Shown: positions 1 through 5,633 of the stretch, one piece after another
How positions within the stretch are numbered: the first letter of the stretch is position 1
How the letters are laid out: each line of letters opens with the position of its first letter
Assembly: GCA_009885445.1 (NCBI GenBank)
Contig: VFKQ01000238.1
Location: forward strand, 1 to 17,907
DNA from: Anaerolineaceae bacterium
Lineage (GTDB): Bacteria; Chloroflexota; Anaerolineae; Anaerolineales; Villigracilaceae
Direction of reading: 5' to 3'
DNA: 17,907 nucleotides
The notes under the pieces: generated by a model
What the model was told of the DNA's origin: nothing
What the model saw: only the letters and a program-made list of their open reading frames with translations
Databases searched by the model: none
Program-made: the position numbers and the translations under genes

Positions 1-1154
1 GACAAAATGACAAAGTACGCGACGAGATCAGACTCAGTCGCCGCCAGCGGAATCACCCACCCCGCCTGACTCCCTCCGATGAGTCCAATACGCGTCGCGT
101 CTACAGCGGGTTGCGCCGCGAGAAGCTCGACGCCAGCGACAACATCCTGCGCCAACAAAGTTAAGTTGCCAGTGTCCGCAGACTCGCGGTACGCGCCTTC
201 CGAGTCTCCGGCGCCGCGCTTGTCGAAATTCAAAATGGCGATGCCGCGGCTGATCATGAAATGCGCCATTATTTTGTTGCCGAAGTTTCTGCGGGTACCA
301 GGCTCAGAACCGTGAAGCGCCACTATTGCAGGAACGGGCGAGTCTGATTCGGGTGTGGAAACAAGCCCTGCCAGAACTGTCCCGTCCGCGCTGGTGTAAG
401 TGACTTCTTCCTGTGTGAAGTTCACGCGTTGAGCGTGCTCAAATGTTGCCGACGAATCCAGAGTATCCCACTGTTGGAGTCCCGTCACTGTGCCCGACTC
501 GTTTGTCATAAATTGTACGCGCCCCGCAAAAGGCTGGCCGATCGTGCGCAGTGCGCCAATTGCAAAAGTCCGCTCGTCGAAAGCATAAAGCGCGCGCGAG
601 TCACCGCTGGAGAAATCGGTGAATGTCAGACCCTCAGCGAAGAAGCGCAGTCCGTTGGCTTCATAAGGCGGGCTGACGATAATTGACAATGCGCGGCCAG
701 AGTCGAAGCGATACACGCCCTCATATTTTTCAAGTTGACTCGCGTCCACGCTAACAATGGGCACAAAAGTGACTTCGCTGGTTGTGCCGTTCCAATTCAA
801 TGTGCCAGTTAGTGCGCCGTTGATAAATGTGCCGCTGAAATCAATTTCATCAAGCCGGTCAACTAATCTGACTGTAATATTGCGCGCCCTTAAAACTACC
901 GCTTGATCCGTTTGCGTCAATGTCATATACCAATTGCTAGTATATGGCTCTACCTGGAGGGATAACTCTTCACCGGAAAAATTAATCAAAACAGACTGTG
1001 TTATTCCGTTTGGGTCAGTGGCCGCGCCGACCCACAAACCCGTCAGCGTTGCGCGGGAGGGGTAGATTGTTGGTTGGGCGGGAGGAGCAGTTGGGGTGGG
1101 GGCACAGCCAATTAGCAGGCAACCCGTTAGGAGGGCGGAGAGGATGCGTTTCAT
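1..1154 (-). CDS. Lipoprotein with C-terminal alpha/beta-hydrolase domain (partial, 3' end beyond window)
   Basis: Reading the minus strand from ATG at 1154 gives 384 codons without a stop up to the left edge. The N-terminus MKR plus a short hydrophobic stretch and the lipobox LIGC (Cys17; a second candidate is LTGC at Cys12) predicts a lipid-anchored extracytoplasmic protein, followed by a Pro/Thr-rich linker. Residues about 35-255 form a region I do not recognise, probably beta-rich. From about residue 258 it reads as an alpha/beta hydrolase: LHGSEPG (His281, oxyanion region), NFDKRGAGDSEG, and the nucleophile elbow GGSQAGW with Ser362. The acid and histidine of the triad would lie beyond the edge. 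It is likely an esterase or peptidase-like hydrolase; the substrate is unknown. No Shine-Dalgarno sequence precedes the ATG, and a -10-like box sits 7 bases upstream, so the mRNA may be leaderless. It is divergent from the C1 genes. Confidence 0.85.
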   Translation of the reverse strand, partial: MKRILSALLTGCLLIGCAPTPTAPPAQPTIYPSRATLTGLWVGAATDPNGITQSVLINFSGEELSLQVEPYTSNWYMTLTQTDQAVVLRARNITVRLVDRLDEIDFSGTFINGALTGTLNWNGTTSEVTFVPIVSVDASQLEKYEGVYRFDSGRALSIIVSPPYEANGLRFFAEGLTFTDFSSGDSRALYAFDERTFAIGALRTIGQPFAGRVQFMTNESGTVTGLQQWDTLDSSATFEHAQRVNFTQEEVTYTSADGTVLAGLVSTPESDSPVPAIVALHGSEPGTRRNFGNKIMAHFMISRGIAILNFDKRGAGDSEGAYRESADTGNLTLLAQDVVAGVELLAAQPAVDATRIGLIGGSQAGWVIPLAATESDLVAYFVIL

Positions 1155-1161
1155 GTTCGCG

Positions 1162-1191
1162 AGTATAGTTCCGGCGAGGAAAAATTGTCGC
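1162..1191 (-). promoter_or_regulatory. Candidate promoter of the hydrolase gene, placing the transcript start at the ATG
   Basis: On the minus strand, TATACT (1167-1162) lies 18 bases downstream of GCGACA (1191-1186), which matches TTGACA at four of six positions. Seven bases separate the -10 box from the ATG at 1154, so transcription would begin at or next to the start codon. No ribosome-binding site is seen. The motif match is direct; promoter activity and the leaderless reading are inference. Confidence 0.4.
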
Positions 1192-1285
1192 CACCTTGCA
1201 GAGGGGTATTTTTAGGCGCGGGGGTTTATCCACAAATGCCAAGTTACAGTACAATTCTTTATCCCGCATAATTATGAAGGTGTGA

Positions 1286-2734
1286 ATGACTGGCCTGACT
1301 CCTGGTCGCAGATGGCAACCCGCGTACTCGCCGTTTCAAAAAGATTCGTTCGGCGAAAAAACTTTGCGCGTGCTTGAACTCAGCGTGAAGGGGCCGCTGT
1401 TTGGTTGCCGCATGTGCGGCAATTGTTTGCTTTCAAAAACTGCGCTGATCTGCCCGATGGAATGTCCGAAGGGATTGCGCAATGGGCCATGCGGCGGCTC
1501 CACTTCGGAATATTGTTATGTAGACAAATCGCGTCCGTGTGTGTGGTATGAAATTTATGATCGCGCTCATAAATTCGGATGGGAAGAAGACCTGATGGAA
1601 GTTCTGCCGCCGCTGGATTGGGAAAAAGTGGGCCGCGACTCGTGGGGCGGAATCTTTCGCAACGCGGCCAAACTTGGAGCGGGTTCAGTCGCCCGAGGTT
1701 TGATCTCCCCCGCAACGCGCAAAGAAACGATTGACAAAATTTTTCGTCCCGTGCGCCAGCCCGAGTGGTGGCAAGGCGACTCGGAATATCACGCGCCGAA
1801 ATCGAGCGAGCCAGTTTCTGAATTGCAACGCAGACTCGACTCGGGCGAGTTCGTGGTCACTTGCGAAGTGATGCCGCCGCTTTCGGCTTCGACGGCCAAA
1901 CTCGGCGAACACATCGACATTGTTAAACCGTTTATAACGGCGGTCAATTTCACAGACAATCAAGCCGCCATGCCGCGCATGTCTTCGTGGGCTTGCGGCG
2001 AGGTTTCGATGAAACATGACGCGGAGCCAGTGTTGCAAATGTCGGCGCGCAACCGTTCGCGCGGAAGTTTGCAAAGTGAGATCATTGGCGCGAGCGCACT
2101 CGGATTCCGCAACGTGTTGTGTGTGACGGGCGACAGCGCGCGCCTCTCGCCGCCTCCGCGCGACCAGATGGACATCAACGACCTCGACGCGATTCAGATG
2201 GTCTGGGTCCTGCGCCGCATGCGCGATGAAGGAAAATATCTGGACGGGCGCGAACTCAAATATCCGCCCAAACTTTTCATCGGCGCGGTGGCCTCGCCAT
2301 TTTCGTCCAATCCCAAATTTCAGGCTTTGCGCGAGCATAAGAAGGTCAACGCGGGCGCGCAATTTTTTCAGACCAACTTAATTTTTGACATAGATGGCAT
2401 GGAAGTGTGGTTAAATGAACTGGCCAAGCGCAATATTCTGGACAAGGTGCACATTCTGGCCGGCGTGACCACGGTGCGCAGTATGAAAATGGCGCGCAAA
2501 TTAATGGACACTCCGGGAGTATACTTTCCGCAAGCCACCTTCGAGCGCTTGCAAAAAGCGGACGAGGCCGGTAACGCCGCCGAAGAAGGTGTGCAGATCG
2601 CGCTGGAGCTGATCGCCAGAATCAAAACCTACCGCGCGCAAGGCATTCACGGAATCCACATCATGCCCATCGGCTGGCACGACATCGTGCCGCGCGTGGT
2701 GGAAGAGTCTGGGTTGACGAAGATGCTGGTGTAG
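1286..2734 (+). CDS. metF: MetV-like cysteine-rich domain fused to methylenetetrahydrofolate reductase
   Basis: Reduces 5,10-methylene-THF to 5-methyl-THF in the cytoplasm. Residues about 20-100 resemble the MTHFR C-terminal/MetV family but sit at the N-terminus: Cys41, 44, 47, 56, 60, 69, 77 and 85, with CRMCGNC and CPMECPKGLRNGPCGG. This Cys set is expected to bind a metal or Fe-S cluster. Residues about 178-482 are the MTHFR TIM barrel: VTCEVMPPLS (the Glu corresponds to the catalytic Glu of MetF), VTGDS, QFFQTN in place of the usual FFITQ, and the terminal GIHIMPIGW. The ATG has GAAGG five bases upstream; a weak TTATCC-18-TACAAT promoter (1226-1255) lies before it. In acetogens MetV and MetF are separate subunits that take electrons from partner proteins, so the fusion may couple to ferredoxin or another donor rather than NADH (inference). 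It is followed by a methyl-THF methyltransferase gene on the same strand. Confidence 0.9.
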   Translation: MTGLTPGRRWQPAYSPFQKDSFGEKTLRVLELSVKGPLFGCRMCGNCLLSKTALICPMECPKGLRNGPCGGSTSEYCYVDKSRPCVWYEIYDRAHKFGWEEDLMEVLPPLDWEKVGRDSWGGIFRNAAKLGAGSVARGLISPATRKETIDKIFRPVRQPEWWQGDSEYHAPKSSEPVSELQRRLDSGEFVVTCEVMPPLSASTAKLGEHIDIVKPFITAVNFTDNQAAMPRMSSWACGEVSMKHDAEPVLQMSARNRSRGSLQSEIIGASALGFRNVLCVTGDSARLSPPPRDQMDINDLDAIQMVWVLRRMRDEGKYLDGRELKYPPKLFIGAVASPFSSNPKFQALREHKKVNAGAQFFQTNLIFDIDGMEVWLNELAKRNILDKVHILAGVTTVRSMKMARKLMDTPGVYFPQATFERLQKADEAGNAAEEGVQIALELIARIKTYRAQGIHGIHIMPIGWHDIVPRVVEESGLTKMLV

Positions 2735-2762
2735 ACGCAATTCGTTGCTCACCGTGATTTCT

Positions 2763-2860
2763 CCCTCATCCCCGGCCCTTCGCCCGCTGGGGGAAGGGAG
2801 TTGAGTCCCCTCTCCCGGAGGGAGCACTAAAGTGTGCTTCGCAAATGGTTAGGGTGAGGG
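2763..2860. repeat. GC-rich inverted-repeat element (REP/MITE-like) between two C1 genes
   Basis: The ends are near-inverted: CCCTCATCC at the left and GGGTGAGGG at the right (one mismatch). Inside are three small hairpins: CCCTTC/GAAGGG (2776-2798), CTCCC/GGGAG around GGA (2812-2824), and AGCAC/GTGCT (2824-2838). The layout matches the widespread non-coding family of GC-rich elements that begin CCCTCA and end TGAGGG. It has no reading frame of its own and would fold in the mRNA between the two C1 genes, where it could act as a stability or attenuation element. Confidence 0.7.
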
Positions 2861-2914
2861 CGAAAGTTTAGCAAAAGACCAACTCAATTTTGCATTTCCA
2901 CACAGGAGTATTCC

Positions 2915-3808
2915 ATGCACACTATTCTCAGAGGCAAGACCAAAGAAGTCATCATCGGTATTGACAAACCTTTCGTCATCATCGGTGAAAAACTTAATCC
3001 TACGGGTATCAAGAAACTCGGCATCGCGCTCGTGGAGCAGAAATTTGATTATGTGAAAATGCTGGCCCTGCGTCAGGTGGCCTGGGGCGCGGACGTGTTG
3101 GACGTGAACGTGGGCCATCCGCAAATTGAGGAGGCGCTGGTCATGCCGATGGTCGTTGAAGCGGTCATGTCGGTGGTGGATGTGCCGCTGTGCATCGACT
3201 CGAACGACCCGCTGATTCTTGAAGCTGGTTTAAAAGTTGCCTGGGGCAAGCCGCTGGTTAATTCGGTCAACGGCGAAGAGAAGCAACTCAGCACAGTTTT
3301 GCCGATTGTCAAAGAGTACGGCGCGGCGGTGATTGGCATGGCCATTGACCAGGAGGGCATTCCCGCCACGGCGGAGGGACGTCTCGCGGCGGCGGCGCGC
3401 GTAATCGAACGCGCCGTGCAAATCGGCATTCCCATCGAAGACATCATCATTGACCCGCTGGTGATGACGGTCGGGCACAACTCGATGGCCGCGACCGTCA
3501 CGCTAAAATCCATCGAATTGATTCGCAAAGAGTTCGGCGTGAACATGAGCCTCGGCGCGAGCAACGTTTCGTTCGGCTTGCCCGACCGCCACTCGGTCAA
3601 CAGCACTTTTCTCGCGCTGGCCATGCAGGCTGGTGTGACCACGTCTATTACTGACCCGATCAAATTGGGCAGTTCGCTCAAGGCCACTGATCTGCTTTTG
3701 GGCCGCGACGCCAACTCGATTCGCTATCTGAAATATTTCCGCGCGACGGCGAAGCTGAAGGTGGAGGAAGCGGCCGCGAAGGAGGCACCCGCCTCGGGCG
3801 CGGCGTGA
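2915..3808 (+). CDS. Methyltetrahydrofolate:corrinoid methyltransferase (AcsE/pterin-binding family)
   Basis: A 297-residue pterin-binding TIM barrel of the dihydropteroate synthase/MeTr superfamily. It should transfer the N5 methyl of methyl-THF to the cobalt of a corrinoid protein. Visible motifs: GEKLNPTG (24-31), ADVLDVNVG (59-67, with Asp63 and Asn65), CIDSND (93-98), KPLVNSVNGE (112-121), Asp145, IIDPL (178-182) and GASNVSFGLP (214-223), whose Asn217 matches the Asn that contacts N5 of the pterin in AcsE. The length is slightly above the roughly 260 residues of AcsE because of an Ala/Lys/Glu-rich tail from about 280. Start: AGGAG at 2904-2908, six bases before ATG. The preceding reductase gene supplies its substrate. 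No corrinoid protein gene is in the window, so the partner (acetyl-CoA synthesis, methionine synthesis or methylamine-type demethylation) is open. A true dihydropteroate synthase is less likely given the GASNVSFG motif. Confidence 0.85.
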   Translation: MHTILRGKTKEVIIGIDKPFVIIGEKLNPTGIKKLGIALVEQKFDYVKMLALRQVAWGADVLDVNVGHPQIEEALVMPMVVEAVMSVVDVPLCIDSNDPLILEAGLKVAWGKPLVNSVNGEEKQLSTVLPIVKEYGAAVIGMAIDQEGIPATAEGRLAAAARVIERAVQIGIPIEDIIIDPLVMTVGHNSMAATVTLKSIELIRKEFGVNMSLGASNVSFGLPDRHSVNSTFLALAMQAGVTTSITDPIKLGSSLKATDLLLGRDANSIRYLKYFRATAKLKVEEAAAKEAPASGAA

Positions 3809-3817
3809 GGCGATGTG

Positions 3818-3834
3818 CTGAGCTTGTCGAAGGG
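3818..3834. repeat. REP-like half site downstream of the methyltransferase gene
   Basis: The stretch CTGAGCTTGTCGAAGGG begins ten bases after the TGA at 3806-3808. It matches the common bacterial REP arm that reads CTGAGCTTGTCGAAG. Only one arm is present; no inverted partner CTTCGACAAGCTCAG was seen nearby. Probably a degenerate or solitary copy. Confidence 0.5.
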
Positions 3835-3866
3835 CGGGTCGGCGTCCACGAGGCAGAGTCGGCCGG

Positions 3867-3913
3867 GACGAGTCCATTCAACACTGGGCGGGCGTATGTG
3901 CTCGTCCAGTGTT
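3867..3913. repeat. Two interleaved inverted repeats in the 3809-4018 gap
   Basis: AACACTGG (3880-3887) and CCAGTGTT (3906-3913) form a perfect 8-bp stem with an 18-base loop. GACGAG (3867-3872) and CTCGTC (3901-3906) form a second 6-bp stem that crosses the first, sharing base 3906, so a single RNA could take a pseudoknot-like shape or switch between the two. The rest of this 210-base gap holds only the REP-like half site, a candidate promoter and no convincing gene. Function unknown; no T-run follows, so it is not a typical terminator. Confidence 0.45.
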
Positions 3914-3986
3914 TTCATTTCTGCAAGAAGTGGCTGGTGGGTCATTATTGTATTGAACTTTCAATGCGCACAAAAATTGAAGATAC

Positions 3987-4013
3987 TATAATCACTTTGT
4001 TCTCAGAAAGGAG
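3987..4013 (+). promoter_or_regulatory. -10 box and ribosome-binding site of the 4019 gene
   Basis: A perfect TATAAT lies at 3987-3992, and AAAGGAG at 4007-4013 stands five bases before the ATG at 4019. No good -35 hexamer is found at 16-18 bases spacing, so the promoter call is weaker than the ribosome-binding site. Confidence 0.55.
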
Positions 4014-4018
4014 CAAAC

Positions 4019-5080
4019 ATGCGTAAAAAAATGACGCGCTCACAAATCATTCGCATTGTCGTGGCGGCATTAGTTGCCCTGACGCTAATTTGTGTAGGCC
4101 CGATTGTCTTCTACAGCAGTCTACGGGATACTCCTGTGCAGGCGCTGAACCTGCCGGTTGTGCCAGCGTTTGATTATTTCACACCCGCCGCGGCATTGCC
4201 CGCTGTGACGAACGCTTTGCCAGCGGGGCAAGTTGCGGCCACACCTACACAGGTTTCAATTTTTGTCTTCCCGGCTTTTAACAACCCGGCGGCAAGCAAC
4301 ACCCCTCTGCCCCAAAACCCAGGCTCGCCGGCGGGTGCGATTCCTCCGACGGCGAATGGTTTGACCTGCAAAAATATTCTCTACCCGGCGCGCCCCGGGC
4401 AGGAGTGGATTTATCGGGCTACGGCTGGCGACCATGATGGCAATGTGCACATGAAGGTCATCTCGCTGACAGGTTCGCAAGCCACCCTGGACGTGTTGGA
4501 GACATTGCATTTTGCGAGTGTGCGCACTCTGGTGCAGTGTGACCGCGATATCGTGCTAAATTTTCCGGCGCTGAATAACCAGATACTTGTCGGCAATATT
4601 TTAAACGGCTTGATGAAGGCGGATTATGTGAGCGGAGTCCTGGCGCCGAATGAGGCGGCATTTGTGGCCAATAACTGGGCGCTCTCGTGGTCGAGTCAAT
4701 ATTTAATGTCTGGAAGCGGCAACGTGAAATTTCATGGGCGCGATCTAAAGATGAGTCTAAGCCCCTCGCTGATGACCTTGAAATGCCAGACTTTGGCCGC
4801 TGGCGACGCGGCTTTTCAAAATGTCACTGTGCCCGCGGGCACCTTCCACGCGCTCAAGGTGGTTTGTCTGGGCGAGGGCCAGGTCATCGGCAGTATTAAC
4901 GGAGTGCCCGTGATCGGCCGGGTCAGCGCGCAATCCACACAGTGGTTCGCTCCCTACGTGGGCCTGGTAAAAATGCAATCAGACTTTGCCAACATTGACG
5001 TGTTCGGCATTGTCATTCCCCTCAACGAGAGCGGATTAACTGCGCTGGTCGAATTGCAAAGTTACGTGCAAGCGCCCTGA
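4019..5080 (+). CDS. Membrane-anchored extracytoplasmic protein of unknown function
   Basis: 353 residues. A basic N-terminus (MRKKMTRSQ) is followed by one hydrophobic segment at about 10-32 with no lipobox and no clear cleavage site, so it is probably a single-pass anchor with the rest outside. Residues about 50-115 are rich in Pro, Ala, Thr and Asn, typical of a low-complexity spacer. The folded part (about 116-353) contains three Cys and looks beta-rich. The sequences VPAGTFHALKVVC and WFAPYVGLVKMQSD recall DUF3108/TapB-like proteins, in which a similar pair of motifs occurs; this is weak, motif-level similarity. Strong ribosome-binding site and a TATAAT box upstream and its own terminator downstream suggest it is a single-gene unit. 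It might be a cell-surface or polymer-binding protein; I do not assign a function. Confidence 0.8.
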   Translation: MRKKMTRSQIIRIVVAALVALTLICVGPIVFYSSLRDTPVQALNLPVVPAFDYFTPAAALPAVTNALPAGQVAATPTQVSIFVFPAFNNPAASNTPLPQNPGSPAGAIPPTANGLTCKNILYPARPGQEWIYRATAGDHDGNVHMKVISLTGSQATLDVLETLHFASVRTLVQCDRDIVLNFPALNNQILVGNILNGLMKADYVSGVLAPNEAAFVANNWALSWSSQYLMSGSGNVKFHGRDLKMSLSPSLMTLKCQTLAAGDAAFQNVTVPAGTFHALKVVCLGEGQVIGSINGVPVIGRVSAQSTQWFAPYVGLVKMQSDFANIDVFGIVIPLNESGLTALVELQSYVQAP

Positions 5081-5101
5081 GCGCGGATTTTGACCCGCAC
5101 C

Positions 5102-5139
5102 GAAAAAGAAAACAGCCCGCGAGGGCTGTTTTCTTTTTC
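5102..5139. terminator. Bidirectional intrinsic terminator between convergent genes
   Basis: A perfect 17-bp stem (5102-5118 with 5123-5139) closes on the four-base loop GCGA. The GC core is ACAGCCC/GGGCTGT, and the outer stem is A-rich on one side and T-rich on the other, so each strand reads a hairpin followed by a T-rich tract. It lies 21 bases after the stop of the plus-strand gene and 23 bases after the stop of the minus-strand phosphatase, and would end both transcripts. Confidence 0.93.
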
Positions 5140-5162
5140 TCAAACGCGCTTCAGGTCAGACG

Positions 5163-5630
5163 TTAGGCGGCTTCAGCGATTCTATAAATATTTGCGCCCC
5201 CCGCGCGGACCATGTTGACCAGGTCGCGCAGAATCTGGCCTGCCTCGGCGCGTGAACTGGCCGGGTCGGGGATGTCATAGGCGATGCCCTCAATGGCATC
5301 TGAAAGCAGACGAACTTTTTTGCGCGCGAAGGGGAATTCCACCCCAATCGATTCTTTGTGGCCCATTTCCATTACCAACACGATGTCTGCGTCTTGCAAG
5401 AGTTGGGCGTCCACGGCGCGCGTTCGGTGCGCGCTGAGGTCGAGCCCAAATGATTGGGCGAATCCCAGCGCGTCGGGTAGGGCGGGCCGCCCCGGGGACG
5501 TCCACGTGCCGGCGCTGGCCACCTGCCAGTCGGCGTCGCGGCCGTCGTGCTTAAGTCTCTGCGCGAAGGCTTGCGCCGCGATGGGGGAGCGATATTGATT
5601 CCCCGTGCAAACAAATAAGACGGAAGGCAT
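5163..5630 (-). CDS. Low-molecular-weight protein tyrosine phosphatase (Wzb-like)
   Basis: 155 residues, the usual length for the family. It removes phosphate from tyrosines, here most likely those of the adjacent Wzc-like kinase. The P-loop VCTGNQYRSP holds nucleophile Cys8 and Arg14 (C-x5-R), and the general acid loop YDIPDP carries Asp122. The second P-loop cysteine common in this family (CxGNxCRS) is Tyr13 here, so the redox-protective disulfide cannot form. The ATG is preceded by GAGGAG at six bases, and this site overlaps the TAA of the kinase gene; the two genes are three bases apart, which implies co-translation. It is the last gene before the shared terminator. The kinase/phosphatase pairing is known from Wzc/Wzb capsule and exopolysaccharide systems. 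Confidence 0.93.
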   Translation of the reverse strand: MPSVLFVCTGNQYRSPIAAQAFAQRLKHDGRDADWQVASAGTWTSPGRPALPDALGFAQSFGLDLSAHRTRAVDAQLLQDADIVLVMEMGHKESIGVEFPFARKKVRLLSDAIEGIAYDIPDPASSRAEAGQILRDLVNMVRAGGANIYRIAEAA

Positions 5631-5633
5631 CGC

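Noticed and set aside
1274..1285. Three-codon mini-frame (Met-Lys-Val-stop) directly before the reductase ATG
   Set aside because: Very short, and its bases are also the ribosome-binding site of the reductase; chance is enough to explain it.
1685..2362. 225-codon open frame antisense to the MetV-MetF fusion
   Set aside because: Arg/His-rich composition without family motifs; a shadow of the GC-rich reductase gene.
3805..4026. Open frame of 73 codons in the gap after the methyltransferase gene
   Set aside because: Overlaps the REP-like half site, the crossing inverted repeats and the promoter region, has no ribosome-binding site and overlaps the well-supported gene at 4019.
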